The notes below the pieces were generated by a model. It did not search any database and was not told the DNA's origin. It saw nothing but the letters and a program-made list of their open reading frames with translations. DNA of 64,000 bases, taken from positions 4,617,501 to 4,681,500 of the forward strand of contig NZ_CP155559.1 in assembly GCF_022095615.2 (NCBI RefSeq), read 5' to 3'. Source of the DNA: Bacillus thuringiensis (GTDB taxonomy: Bacteria; Bacillota; Bacilli; Bacillales; Bacillaceae_G). The position numbers were made by a program, and so were the translations under genes. Below are positions 9,355-18,052 of this stretch, one piece after another; position 1 is the first letter of the stretch; the number at the start of each line of letters is the position of its first letter.

Positions 9355-9390
9355 AAAAAAAGCTACCATGCACGGTAGCTTTTACTTTTT
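9355..9390 (-). terminator. terminator of the superoxide dismutase gene
   Basis: Stem AGCTACC/GGTAGCT with A7 on one side and a T-rich tail on the other. It can serve the minus-strand sodC and the plus-strand patB. Confidence 0.8.
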
Positions 9391-9921
9391 CTTTATATCC
9401 GATGCTTTTTTTACAATGACACCACAAGCAATTCGATCACCGGATTTACCTGCTGGTTGTGTCATACCATCATCAGCGTTTTCTGTAATAATAATAGATG
9501 CTCCATCTTTTCTATGAATCGTCGTTTTTCCTTCTTCAAGCGTTATGTGCGGCGCATCGATTTCTGCTTTAATCTTTCCAGAACCGTCTGCAATTACGTT
9601 CGGTAAATCTCCATTTTCTGCACCTTTCGGATTAAGAAGTCCATGCTTTTTATTATCAGGATTAAAATGATTCCCAGATGATTCAAATCGTGGTGCTTTA
9701 CACTCACCAATTTCGTGTACATGTATGCCGTGCGGGCCAGGTGCGAAACCTTCCCCTTTAACCGTAATTTTCACTCCGCTTGTTTGCTGTACTACTTTTG
9801 CAGTCCCCACTTCATCACCTGAAGCATTATGTAATTTCACGTCAATTTCTTTCGGCTTTCCTTGGTCACAACCTGCCATCAGAAATAATAAACAACAACT
9901 GAAAAAAAGCCGTTTTTTCAT
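9382..9921 (-). CDS. sodC: Cu/Zn superoxide dismutase-like lipoprotein
   Basis: A 179-residue exported lipoprotein: signal MKKRLFFSCCLLFLMAGC with lipobox cysteine at residue 18, then a SodC domain. The copper-ligand signature GPHGIHVHEIGEC, the zinc-loop segment SSGNHFNPDNKKHG and the C-terminal GKSGDRIACGVI are present, so the metal sites look more complete than in B. subtilis YojM. The protein should dismutate extracytoplasmic superoxide. ATG 9921 has GGAGGG at the correct distance; an in-frame upstream extension does not. Confidence 0.92.
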   Translation of the reverse strand: MKKRLFFSCCLLFLMAGCDQGKPKEIDVKLHNASGDEVGTAKVVQQTSGVKITVKGEGFAPGPHGIHVHEIGECKAPRFESSGNHFNPDNKKHGLLNPKGAENGDLPNVIADGSGKIKAEIDAPHITLEEGKTTIHRKDGASIIITENADDGMTQPAGKSGDRIACGVIVKKASDIKKK

Positions 9922-9989
9922 TTTATTCCCTCCAAAATATATTCTGCCCTTAGATTGTCCGAGCATAGAGGGAAACATACAAAAATGAG

Positions 9990-10166
9990 TTACTGTTTCT
10001 TTTCCGCTAAAAGTTTTTCTTCAACTTTCTGTAATCGATCTGCTTCTCGTTTTGATACACGAATGAACATACGCCATGTGGCAACAGCACCAATGATAAA
10101 TAGAACGCAAACAATCCCTGGAATAATATATTCTGTTTTATCTTCCGGAAAATATAAAGGCATCAT
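9990..10166 (-). CDS. small single-pass membrane protein, unknown function
   Basis: A 58-residue protein with one hydrophobic helix (YIIPGIVCVLFIIGAVATWRMFI) followed by a charged, probably coiled tail (SKREADRLQKVEEKLLAEKK). AAGGAG eight bases upstream marks ATG 10166; a GTG nine bases earlier overlaps the ribosome site. It lies 68 bases upstream of sodC on the same strand and may be co-transcribed with it. The family is not recognised. Confidence 0.7.
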   Translation of the reverse strand: MMPLYFPEDKTEYIIPGIVCVLFIIGAVATWRMFIRVSKREADRLQKVEEKLLAEKKQ

Positions 10167-10330
10167 ATTGAACACTCCTTATGATTGGATTAGAAAACAT
10201 CAGAATTTTCTGTTATATATCTTTAGATTATAGTTGAACCGATTCATATTCTCAAGGGGGCGTTCCGAAAGCGAATGATTTCTTTGACTCCTTCTCCTAC
10301 TTTCCTTACTATAAACTTGAGGTGAAAAAT

Positions 10331-10714
10331 ATGAGAGAAACATTTGAAATTGGCGAAATCGTTACTGGTATTTATAAAACTGGAAAATACATCGGCGAAG
10401 TTACAAATAGCCGCCCTGGCAGTTACGTCGTAAAAGTGTTAGCTGTTTTAAAACATCCGGTGCAAGGTGACTTACATAACGTAAAACAAGCTGACGTACC
10501 ATTTTTCCATGAAAGACGCGCCTTAGCTTTCCGTGAACAAACGAACATTCCGGAGCAAATGGTGAAGAAATATGAAGGAGAAATTCCAGAGTATACAGAG
10601 TCACTCAAATTAGCATTAGAAACTCAAATGAATTCATTTTCTGAAGATGATTCACCTTTTGCGGTTCGTAGTCTAGAAACATTAGAGCAGTTAAAAAAAG
10701 ACTACAAACTTTAA
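10331..10714 (+). CDS. kapB: kinase-associated protein KapB
   Basis: A 127-residue KapB family protein (FEIGEIVTGIYKTGKYIGEV start, then a conserved SH3-like beta domain). In B. subtilis KapB is needed for KinB-dependent entry into the sporulation phosphorelay, where it is called a kinase-associated lipoprotein. No lipobox is visible here. GAGGTGA before ATG 10331 sets the start; the in-frame GTG at 10322 is part of that ribosome site. It is convergent with kapD, as expected from the paired names in B. subtilis. Confidence 0.92.
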   Translation: MRETFEIGEIVTGIYKTGKYIGEVTNSRPGSYVVKVLAVLKHPVQGDLHNVKQADVPFFHERRALAFREQTNIPEQMVKKYEGEIPEYTESLKLALETQMNSFSEDDSPFAVRSLETLEQLKKDYKL

Positions 10715-10722
10715 AAAAACAA

Positions 10723-10757
10723 AACGACCAAATTACATACTGTGCAATTTGGTCGTT
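10723..10757 (-). terminator. terminator between kapB and kapD
   Basis: Twelve-bp stem AACGACCAAATT/AATTTGGTCGTT. The minus-strand side continues into TTTTGTTTTTTT, so it mainly serves kapD, whose stop codon overlaps it. Confidence 0.85.
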
Positions 10758-11379
10758 ACTGTGTACTCACTTTCTTTAACACTTTTGAAAAATCAACGAG
10801 TTCTCCTAATGTTGGAGGTGCTGGTTTCACTAAATACTCTTTATCTTTTTCTACTAATTTAAAAATGTTATACGTCGTCATCGCATCATCTAGCGCACAA
10901 TGATGCTTACCCGTCCCTGCTTTTCCATACGCCTCAATTGCTTTCCACAATCCTGTTTGATTTCTCTCCCCAAAAAACTTCTTATACTCAAGTGATAGGT
11001 CACGACACTGTCCTAAGAATGGAAAGTCTACTCCCGCCATTTCACAATTGTGCTTCAACACTTTCATATCCATATTTCCCCACGTAACAATGGTTGGTTT
11101 ACATCTCTTTTCATATTCTGCAAGTTTTTCAACGAGTTCTGGAAACGAAATTCCTTTATCTACGACTTCTTGTTTAATTCCTAAAAATTTCTTACATCGA
11201 TCCGTTAAAGAAGGAAAAGTTTTCGGCCTAACATGAGCAGAATACGTGTCTTCTACCTTACAGCCAACAACCGAAACGAGTCCTACCTCAATAATTTCCG
11301 GGAAAAATCCTTTTGGTTTTTTTCTGTGCTGGGGCATCGTAAACTCAAAATCCAAAAATAAAAATTGTTGTTCATCCAT
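10756..11379 (-). CDS. kapD: DEDDh 3'-5' exonuclease KapD (inhibitor of KinA pathway)
   Basis: A 207-residue exonuclease-fold protein with all DEDDh positions in sight: FLDFEFT (Asp, Glu), TWGNMDMKVL (Asp) and the HHCALDDAMTTYNIF segment (His, Asp). KapD in B. subtilis inhibits the KinA route into sporulation. Because the catalytic residues are intact, nuclease activity is expected, though its target is unknown. AAGGAAGGG precedes ATG 11379. It is convergent with kapB. Confidence 0.92.
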   Translation of the reverse strand: MDEQQFLFLDFEFTMPQHRKKPKGFFPEIIEVGLVSVVGCKVEDTYSAHVRPKTFPSLTDRCKKFLGIKQEVVDKGISFPELVEKLAEYEKRCKPTIVTWGNMDMKVLKHNCEMAGVDFPFLGQCRDLSLEYKKFFGERNQTGLWKAIEAYGKAGTGKHHCALDDAMTTYNIFKLVEKDKEYLVKPAPPTLGELVDFSKVLKKVSTQ

Positions 11380-11668
11380 ACGATCCCTTCCTTATCATCT
11401 TTGTCATTCCTTTCTATTTGACACTCCTACACGAACAAGCTCGAATGCTAATTCCATTTTAAATATTCAGATTGGATGTATCTTATATATATGTCAAATG
11501 CCCACAAATATTTTTAAAAATAAGAAAAAATGACCAATGCAGAAAATATGACAAAATACCCTCTCTCATTTACATCCTCCATTTTTCTACTTTATAATGA
11601 CGTTATGTGTGTTTCATCTAGTTAATTTTTGACACACTAAGAAAAGTGAATGAAAGGAGATGAGAGTT

Positions 11669-12994
11669 TTGCACGAAACAACGCAAGAGCTCGCAAACTG
11701 GCAGTATTATTTTGCTATCGCAGTCTTTTTAATTACATATGCCATTATTATTTCAGAAAAAATTAATCGCGCTGTCATCGCACTTCTTGGTGCAGCACTT
11801 ATGGTAATTATGGGGGTCGTTGATTTACACAACGCCTTTACGAAACATATTGAATGGGGGACGATTACGCTACTCATCGGTATGATGATTTTGGTGAACA
11901 TTACGAGTAAATCGGGTGTCTTCCAATACGTTGCCATTAAAGCAGCAAAAGGAGCTCAAGGAAATCCAATTAAAATTTTAATTTCACTTTCCTTACTTAC
12001 TGCGCTTGGTTCCGCATTTTTAGATAACGTTACAACTGTACTTCTTGTTGTTCCAGTTACTTTATCTATTACGCGCATACTGCAAGTAAATCCTGTTCCT
12101 TATTTACTTTCTGAAATTATTTTTTCAAACATCGGAGGAACAGCAACATTAATTGGTGATCCACCTAACATTATGATCGGTTCTGCAAATAAGCATTTAG
12201 ATTTCAATGCTTTCTTGCTAAACTTAGCGCCAATCGTAATTATTATTATTGCAGTTACAGCAGTAATACTTTACTTCATGTACCGTAAACAATTAATTGC
12301 TGATCCTGTACAAGTTAAAAAATTAATGAGCCTTGATGAAAAACAATACATTAAAGATCCAGTATTAATGAAAAAATCTTTAACAGTACTTGGACTTACA
12401 ATTGTAGGTTTCATGACTCATTCGATCTTCCATGTTGATGCAGCTATCATTGCCTTAACTGGCGCTACTGTTCTTATGCTAATTGGTGTGAAAGAACATG
12501 AAATTGAAGAGGTATTCGCAAGTGTAGAATGGGTAACAATCTTCTTCTTCGCAGGACTATTCGTACTCGTTGGAGGACTTATCGATATCGGGCTTATCAA
12601 AACGTTAGCTCAAAAAGTAATTGGAATAACGGGCGGAGATATTTCTCAAGCATCTATCCTTATTCTATGGGTATCTGGTATCGCCTCTGCAACAATCGAT
12701 AACATTCCATTCGTTGCAACAATGATCCCACTTATTAACGATATGGCAGTTGGGCTAGGTTTATCACCTTCTGACGCACAAATCGACGTATTATGGTGGG
12801 CATTAGCATTAGGTGCTTGTCTAGGCGGAAACGGAACATTAATCGGAGCTTCTGCTAACGTAATTGTTGCAGGTATCGCAAGCCGCGAAGGACATAAGTT
12901 TAGCTACATGGACTTCCTAAAAGTCGGTTTCCCAATTATGATCGTTTCATTAATTATTTCTCATATTTATATTTATTTACGCTACCTTATGTAG
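11669..12994 (+). CDS. ArsB/NhaD-family (ion transporter superfamily) membrane transporter
   Basis: A roughly 441-residue polytopic membrane protein with about 11-12 hydrophobic helices. It has the duplicated IT-superfamily signatures SAFLDNVTTVLLVVPV / GGTATLIGDPPNIMIGSAN and ATIDNIPFVATMIPL / CLGGNGTLIGASANVI. Relatives include arsenite pumps (ArsB), Na+/H+ antiporters (NhaD) and the P protein; the substrate cannot be assigned and no ars gene is nearby. A TTG at 11669 has GAAAGGAG at the ideal distance, whereas ATG 11660 abuts that ribosome site, so a TTG start is preferred. A terminator follows at once. Confidence 0.88.
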   Translation: MHETTQELANWQYYFAIAVFLITYAIIISEKINRAVIALLGAALMVIMGVVDLHNAFTKHIEWGTITLLIGMMILVNITSKSGVFQYVAIKAAKGAQGNPIKILISLSLLTALGSAFLDNVTTVLLVVPVTLSITRILQVNPVPYLLSEIIFSNIGGTATLIGDPPNIMIGSANKHLDFNAFLLNLAPIVIIIIAVTAVILYFMYRKQLIADPVQVKKLMSLDEKQYIKDPVLMKKSLTVLGLTIVGFMTHSIFHVDAAIIALTGATVLMLIGVKEHEIEEVFASVEWVTIFFFAGLFVLVGGLIDIGLIKTLAQKVIGITGGDISQASILILWVSGIASATIDNIPFVATMIPLINDMAVGLGLSPSDAQIDVLWWALALGACLGGNGTLIGASANVIVAGIASREGHKFSYMDFLKVGFPIMIVSLIISHIYIYLRYLM

Positions 12995-12999
12995 TAGAA

Positions 13000-13029
13000 A
13001 AAGCGCCCAAATAAACAGGGCGCTTTTTT
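13000..13029 (+). terminator. terminator of the ArsB/NhaD-type transporter gene
   Basis: Stem AAGCGCCC/GGGCGCTT with a nine-base loop, followed by T6. Confidence 0.9.
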
Positions 13030-13078
13030 CATTACACATATTTAAAATATATCAACTCATCAACAAAAAATAACAAAC

Positions 13079-13546
13079 CTACTCATTATACCTCATCGGC
13101 TCGTTCCGAATAATGAACAAGTGAATCGGCAAGAACACCGAAAATGTGATTACATGAATAATCGTAAATAATATAGAGTTCGTTCCATATCTGTCTAAGA
13201 TAGCGTAGATGAGATAAATAGATAATACAAGTGATACAGCTGTTGCTATTAAATATAGAATGGGTACGAAGTTAAAAATAAAACATGCGACATATATACC
13301 GAATACTTTCCATCCTGCTTCTTCTTTCAAGAAATCCGGTAATTTATCTTTCGCTAAGTCACCCCATACCTTACTATTTACAAAAGGAATAAAAGCAAGA
13401 GCACCATCCGTTGCACCATCATTTTTCGCCATCGTATACAGTGCAAAAGCCGTTAAAAAATACGCAATAATTGCCCAAATTATGATAACAAGAATAAACG
13501 CAAAACTAAGAGCAAAGAAACCTGCTAGTAAGCCCTGATCTTCCAT
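13079..13546 (-). CDS. polytopic membrane protein, unknown function
   Basis: A 155-residue protein with about four hydrophobic segments (near residues 8-37, 48-56, 82-115 and 123-143). A soluble stretch, NSKVWGDLAKDKLPDFLKEEAGWK, lies between the second and third. GAGAGGAGAGG precedes ATG 13546. I do not recognise the family. It is divergent from alkD, with about 118 bases between the two starts. Confidence 0.75.
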   Translation of the reverse strand: MEDQGLLAGFFALSFAFILVIIIWAIIAYFLTAFALYTMAKNDGATDGALAFIPFVNSKVWGDLAKDKLPDFLKEEAGWKVFGIYVACFIFNFVPILYLIATAVSLVLSIYLIYAILDRYGTNSILFTIIHVITFSVFLPIHLFIIRNEPMRYNE

Positions 13547-13664
13547 CTTATCCTCTCCTCTCTACTCTCAACATATTTCGTTACATTGCAAGTTATGTTT
13601 TAAAATTCAACCAAACTCTCTGTATAATAATAGGAGTAAGATAATTAGAGAGGAGAACGGACCT

Positions 13665-14378
13665 ATGCATCCATTTGTAAAAGCATTACAAGAACATTTC
13701 ATAGCTCATAAAAGCCTTGAAAAAGCAGAACCGATGGCACGTTATATGAAAAATCACTTCCCGTTTCTCGGTATTCAAACTCCCGAGAGAAGACAGTTAT
13801 TAAAAGACGTTATTCAAATACATACTCTCCCAGATCAAAAAGACTTCCAAGTTATCGTACGTGAGCTTTGGGATTTACCGGAACGTGAATTTCAGGCAGC
13901 CGCACTCGATATTATGCAAAAATATAAAAAGCATATAAACGAAACGCATATCCCCTTCTTAGAAGAACTGATTGTCACGAAGTCTTGGTGGGATTCTGTT
14001 GATAGCATCGTCCCCACATTTTTAGGTGGTATTTTTTTAAACCACCCGGAATTAATTTCTGCCTATATTCCAAAATGGATTGCATCAGACAACATATGGT
14101 TACAACGCGCCGCTATTTTGTTCCAGCTAAAATATAAACAAAAGATGGATGAAGAGCTTCTTTTCTGGATTATTGGACAACTACATTCGTCAAAAGAATT
14201 TTTCATTCAAAAAGCGATTGGCTGGGTCCTTCGCGAATACGCAAAAACGAATCCCGCTGTCGTTTGGGAATACGTGCAAAATAACGAGCTTGCCCCGCTC
14301 AGCAAACGTGAAGCAATTAAGCACATTAAACAAAATTACGGAATAAATAACGAAAAAATAGGCGAGACTCTATCATAG
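13665..14378 (+). CDS. alkD: DNA alkylation repair glycosylase AlkD
   Basis: A 237-residue all-helical HEAT-like repeat glycosylase, the length of the structurally characterised B. cereus AlkD. It excises bulky and cationic alkyl bases (N3- and N7-alkylpurines) without flipping them. The catalytic helix KSWWDSVDSIVPTF carries the Trp/Asp pair known as W109 and D113, and FFIQKAIGWVLREYAK carries W187. A TATAAT-like -10 (GTATAATAATAGG) lies just upstream and GAGAGGAG precedes ATG 13665. It looks monocistronic; no SOS box is apparent. Confidence 0.96.
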   Translation: MHPFVKALQEHFIAHKSLEKAEPMARYMKNHFPFLGIQTPERRQLLKDVIQIHTLPDQKDFQVIVRELWDLPEREFQAAALDIMQKYKKHINETHIPFLEELIVTKSWWDSVDSIVPTFLGGIFLNHPELISAYIPKWIASDNIWLQRAAILFQLKYKQKMDEELLFWIIGQLHSSKEFFIQKAIGWVLREYAKTNPAVVWEYVQNNELAPLSKREAIKHIKQNYGINNEKIGETLS

Positions 14379-14446
14379 ATAGACGCGTTCCTCTATTGAG
14401 ATTTAAAAAAGAACGTGTTAGAATATGTTCATTATTATTAATATAA

Positions 14447-14640
14447 GTAGCGATGACGGACTTATAAGTACTTGCACAAAAAGCGATTCAGGGATAGTGA
14501 AAGCCTGAAGCCGCAAGGAAACGGCAGTCCCGAGCAATACGTGATAAAGTGGATGCACCTGTTGTGTATCAACTAGGGTGGAACCGCGGGCAAACGCTCG
14601 TCCCTAGGCAATTAAGCCTTGGGATGAGCGTTTTTTTTAT
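14447..14640 (+). promoter_or_regulatory. T-box leader of glyQS
   Basis: Tandem stem-loops upstream of glyQS end in the conserved T-box AGGGTGGAACCGCG (14575-14588) and then a terminator hairpin (14592-14640: stem AAACGCTCGTCCC.., T8 tail). Uncharged tRNA-Gly should bind and favour the antiterminator. A GGC at 14523-14525 (AAACGGCAGTCCC) is a candidate glycine specifier; the exact stem I pairing was not folded. Confidence 0.93.
14592..14640 (+). terminator. T-box-controlled terminator
   Basis: Long GC-rich hairpin ending in GGGATGAGCG and T8 within the glyQS leader. It is the alternative to the antiterminator formed by the T-box bases. Confidence 0.9.
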
Positions 14641-14725
14641 GTTTTTCAAAGCATATACTGCTCGTTTCATAAGTGCCAGAGCACGTCATCGCCAATACGT
14701 TAACTTTCAAAAGGAGGATTTTCTT

Positions 14726-16102
14726 ATGTATTCAATGGAACAAGTAGTAAACTTAGCGAAACATCGCGGTTTTGTTTTCCCTGGTTCTGAAATTTACGGT
14801 GGTCTTGCAAACACTTGGGATTACGGTCCACTTGGAATCGAATTAAAAAATAACGTTAAAAAAGCTTGGTGGAAAAAATTCATTCAAGAATCTCCACATA
14901 ACGTTGGTTTAGACGCAGCTATTTTAATGAACCCAAAAACTTGGATCGCTTCTGGTCACGTTGGTAACTTCAACGATCCAATGATCGACTGTAAAAAATG
15001 TAAAGCGCGTCACCGTGCTGACAAATTAATTGAAGATGCATTAGATACAAAAGGCATCGAAATGGTTGTTGATGGTCTTACTTTCGACCAAATGGCTGAC
15101 TTAATGAAAGAACATGAAGTAAAATGTCCTGATTGTGGTAGTGAAGATTTCACTGAAATCCGTCAGTTCAACTTAATGTTCAAAACATTCCAAGGTGTTA
15201 CCGAGTCTAGCACGAACGAAATCTTCCTTCGTCCTGAAACAGCACAAGGTATTTTCGTAAACTTCAAAAACGTACAACGCTCTATGCGTAAAAAACTTCC
15301 ATTTGGTATTGGCCAAATCGGTAAGAGCTTCCGTAACGAAATTACGCCTGGTAACTTCACATTCCGTACACGCGAATTCGAACAAATGGAACTTGAATTC
15401 TTCTGTAAGCCTGGTGAAGATTTAGAGTGGTTCGCATTCTGGCGTGAAACTTGTAAGAACTGGTTACTTTCACTTGGTATGACTGAAGAAAGCATGCGTC
15501 TTCGTGACCACGGTGAAGAGGAATTATCTCACTACAGTAACGCAACAACTGATATTGAATTCAGATTCCCATTCGGTTGGGGCGAACTTTGGGGCGTAGC
15601 ATCTCGTACAGACTTCGATTTAAAACGTCACATGGAACACTCTAACGAAGACTTTAACTATATCGATCCACAAACGAATGAGCGTTACGTACCGTACTGC
15701 ATCGAGCCATCTTTAGGTGCTGACCGCGTAACATTAGCATTCTTATGTGATGCATATGAAGAAGAGCAATTAGAAAATGATTCTCGTACAGTTCTTCGTT
15801 TCCACCCTGCTTTAGCACCATACAAAGCAGCAATCTTACCATTATCTAAGAAGCTATCTGAAGGTGCTACTGAAGTATTCGCAGAACTAGCTAAAGACTT
15901 CATGGTAGACTTTGACGAAACTGGCTCTATCGGTAAACGTTACCGTCGTCAAGACGAAATCGGTACACCATTCTGTATCACTTACGACTTCGACTCAGTT
16001 GAAGATAAAGCTGTTACAGTACGTGACCGTGACACAATGGAACAAGTTCGTATGCCAATTAGCGAACTAAAAGGTTTCTTAGAGAAGAAAATCCAGTTCT
16101 AA
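14726..16102 (+). CDS. glyQS: glycine--tRNA ligase (alpha2 class II type)
   Basis: A 458-residue single-chain glycyl-tRNA synthetase of the alpha2 type (eukaryote/archaeal-like), not the alpha2beta2 GlyQ/GlyS type. Visible features are the N-terminal [21 protein letters not shown], two zinc-type CxxC pairs ([14 protein letters not shown]), class II motif 2 around [21 protein letters not shown] and motif 3 near [17 protein letters not shown] eight bases before ATG 14726 sets the start. The frame stays open upstream through the T-box, but that part is leader RNA. It is controlled by the T-box at 14447-14640. Confidence 0.96.
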   Translation: MYSMEQVVNLAKHRGFVFPGSEIYGGLANTWDYGPLGIELKNNVKKAWWKKFIQESPHNVGLDAAILMNPKTWIASGHVGNFNDPMIDCKKCKARHRADKLIEDALDTKGIEMVVDGLTFDQMADLMKEHEVKCPDCGSEDFTEIRQFNLMFKTFQGVTESSTNEIFLRPETAQGIFVNFKNVQRSMRKKLPFGIGQIGKSFRNEITPGNFTFRTREFEQMELEFFCKPGEDLEWFAFWRETCKNWLLSLGMTEESMRLRDHGEEELSHYSNATTDIEFRFPFGWGELWGVASRTDFDLKRHMEHSNEDFNYIDPQTNERYVPYCIEPSLGADRVTLAFLCDAYEEEQLENDSRTVLRFHPALAPYKAAILPLSKKLSEGATEVFAELAKDFMVDFDETGSIGKRYRRQDEIGTPFCITYDFDSVEDKAVTVRDRDTMEQVRMPISELKGFLEKKIQF

Positions 16103-16109
16103 TTATAAG

Positions 16110-16143
16110 AAAAAGAGGCGCTCTATTGAGCCGCCTCTTTTTA
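16110..16143. terminator. terminator between glyQS and the thioesterase gene
   Basis: Stem AAAAAGAGGCG/CGCCTCTTTTT with an 11-base loop. It serves both convergent genes. Confidence 0.9.
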
Positions 16144-16524
16144 CTTTTCACGTTTTTCTTTAATTGCTACTGTACATCTTGATATACATAGTAAATCGTC
16201 ATTCTCATCAATAATACGCACATCCCAAACCATCGTTGAATGTCCTCTATGTATCGGTGTTCCAATCGCTGTTACAATTCCATCTTTCTTTGAGCGAATG
16301 TGATTTGCATTAATTTCTAGACCGAAACAGATACATTTCTCTTGATCAATTAAATTGTATGAACCGACACTTGCTACTGTTTCTGCTAACGCAACAGAAG
16401 CACCACCGTGTAAAAATCCAAATGGCTGATGCGTACGCTCATCTACAGGCATCGTAGCAACCACCTTATCTTCTGTCATCTCTAACAACTCAATTCCAAG
16501 TGAATCCATTAAAGTTTTTGCCAT
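16141..16524 (-). CDS. hotdog-fold thioesterase (PaaI/YdiI type)
   Basis: A 127-residue single hotdog domain. The family signature HQPFGFLHGGASVALAETVAS contains the active-site Glu in the central helix, and the C-terminal RGHSTMVWDVRI strand is typical. Relatives hydrolyse acyl- or aroyl-CoA, for example 1,4-dihydroxy-2-naphthoyl-CoA in menaquinone synthesis. The substrate is not predictable here and no men gene is adjacent. The start has AAGGGGG upstream. Confidence 0.88.
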   Translation of the reverse strand: MAKTLMDSLGIELLEMTEDKVVATMPVDERTHQPFGFLHGGASVALAETVASVGSYNLIDQEKCICFGLEINANHIRSKKDGIVTAIGTPIHRGHSTMVWDVRIIDENDDLLCISRCTVAIKEKREK

Positions 16525-16619
16525 ATCATTTCCCCCTTCTCTTACTTTAATTTAATGTATAATTTTACCTATTTGTTTTCAAACTACTTATAACACTTAT
16601 ATAAGGAGGTTTCACCTAA

Positions 16620-17363
16620 ATGAAACAGAAATTTTGTATATTACTGCTTATGTTCTCCTTGCTGACTATTGTACCAAATTGTACACTAGCCGCCAAAGCA
16701 TCCAACCTGACAATTGATGTTCAGACTGTAACGCAAAAAGGTAAGAAACCTTATATAGAATATCAAATTAACAGACCTTCTTTTCACAATTTTTCCGATT
16801 CTAAATTTCAAAATAAGCTCAATTTCTATTACAAAAAATCTACTGACAAATTTAAAACCAAATTAGAGAAAGAAGCAAAAAAATATTATAAAGAAACAGA
16901 AGGGTCTAGCACACCATTTCATCCGTACGTGGCGAATGTTGATTATAAAGTCTCCTTAAACAAACCACCTTTTCTTAGTCTATATGTGAATTACTATCAA
17001 TATACAGGCGGAGCACACGGTCTGTATACGTGGAAGGCAAACACATTTGATTTAAATGAAAAAAAGTTACTACACTTAGATGATGTATTTCAACAAGAAG
17101 ATAAATATAAAGAAGTAATCCGTGCTGAGATTGTAAGACAAATTAAACAAAATGAAAGCATTTATTTTCCCGATGCAACTGAAAAGGTCATGAGCACAAA
17201 AAAGTTCCACTTCTTTTTAGAACCGGACAATCTCGTCATTTATTTCCCTTTATATGAGATTGCTCCTTATTCAAGCGGTATTCCGCAATTTCGTATTCCA
17301 TATACGTTGCTAAGAGATTATTTGAAGCCTTCTTATCAAAATATTTTAATTGACAACAAGTAA
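16620..17363 (+). CDS. secreted DUF4163/DUF3298 protein (RsiV-like extracellular domain)
   Basis: A 247-residue exported protein with a signal peptide of about 25 residues (MKQKFCILLLMFSLLTIVPNCTLA). It is followed by a DUF4163-like region (about 50-140) and a DUF3298 domain (about 150-240, with the YYQYTGGAHGLY.. segment). The same pair forms the lysozyme-sensing part of anti-sigma factor RsiV, but this protein has no cytoplasmic anti-sigma part and no sigma gene is adjacent. AAGGAGG precedes ATG 16620. Its role is unknown; binding of a cell-wall ligand or hydrolase is a possibility. Confidence 0.82.
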   Translation: MKQKFCILLLMFSLLTIVPNCTLAAKASNLTIDVQTVTQKGKKPYIEYQINRPSFHNFSDSKFQNKLNFYYKKSTDKFKTKLEKEAKKYYKETEGSSTPFHPYVANVDYKVSLNKPPFLSLYVNYYQYTGGAHGLYTWKANTFDLNEKKLLHLDDVFQQEDKYKEVIRAEIVRQIKQNESIYFPDATEKVMSTKKFHFFLEPDNLVIYFPLYEIAPYSSGIPQFRIPYTLLRDYLKPSYQNILIDNK

Positions 17364-17379
17364 ATATTTTCGCTACGAT

Positions 17380-17413
17380 AATGTTAACCTAAAAACAACA
17401 GGAGGTTAACATT
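17380..17413. promoter_or_regulatory. BirA (biotin repressor) operator overlapping the bioY ribosome site
   Basis: Perfect inverted repeat AATGTTAACC-N14-GGTTAACATT. The half-sites match the Firmicute BirA operator. The downstream arm covers the bioY Shine-Dalgarno (GGAGG) and ends directly before the ATG. Confidence 0.9.
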
Positions 17414-18007
17414 ATGAGGAGATTTCATGTTTTAGATTTAGCATTAGCTGCCATGTTCGTCGCTCTTATGGCCATTGGTGCAAATATTGTATCTTGGGCA
17501 CCATTCCTACAAGTAGCAGGCATCCCATTATCTATGCAACCATTTTTCGCAATTTTAGCAGGGCTTCTTCTTGGAAGTAGACTTGGTGCATTATCAATGA
17601 CTGTTTACATGCTTGTTGGAGTAGCAGGTGCACCAATCTTCGCTAACTTCAAAGCAGGATTTGGGGCACTTCTAGATCCTACTGGTGGTTTTATTATCGC
17701 ATTTATTATCGTTGCTTACGTATCAGGAAAACTAGTAGAACAAAAGGAAAAACCAACATTTCGTACATTTGCAATTGCCTCTTTCACAGGAATCATTTTA
17801 ACTTATATTATCGGTACTACTTATATGTACGGGGCAGTCAATCTCTTCATGGGCGGTAATATGAGCTATAAAACAGCTTGGATGATTATGATGTGGTTCG
17901 CAGTAAAAGATATTGTATTTACCATTATCGGTGCTATTATCGCACCTCGTATATACTATGCTGTACGTCGTTCCGCTTATCAGCATTCTCATTCGACGAT
18001 TTCATAA
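17414..18007 (+). CDS. bioY: biotin transporter BioY (ECF S-component)
   Basis: A 197-residue membrane protein with six predicted helices, the substrate-binding subunit of an energy-coupling-factor biotin importer. Family landmarks are the AGIPLSMQPFFAILAGLLLGSRLG segment, VGVAGAPIFANFKAGFGALLDPTGGF and the C-terminal NLFMGGNMSYKTAW region. No EcfA/EcfT genes are nearby, so it should use the shared ECF module encoded elsewhere. A perfect BirA-type operator ends at the start codon, so biotin-dependent repression by BirA is expected. A strong terminator follows. Confidence 0.96.
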   Translation: MRRFHVLDLALAAMFVALMAIGANIVSWAPFLQVAGIPLSMQPFFAILAGLLLGSRLGALSMTVYMLVGVAGAPIFANFKAGFGALLDPTGGFIIAFIIVAYVSGKLVEQKEKPTFRTFAIASFTGIILTYIIGTTYMYGAVNLFMGGNMSYKTAWMIMMWFAVKDIVFTIIGAIIAPRIYYAVRRSAYQHSHSTIS

Positions 18008-18008
18008 T

Positions 18009-18049
18009 AAAAAAGAGTTATTTCAGCATACTGAAATAACTCTTTTTTT
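18009..18049. terminator. terminator between bioY and galU
   Basis: Fifteen-bp stem AAAGAGTTATTTCAG/CTGAAATAACTCTTT, loop CATA, with A and T runs on both sides. It lies between convergent genes. Confidence 0.93.
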
Positions 18050-18052
18050 ATA

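Noticed and set aside
14549..14725. N-terminal extension of glyQS by 59 codons
   Set aside because: This stretch is the T-box and its terminator hairpin; the AAGGAGG site and family length fix the start at 14726.
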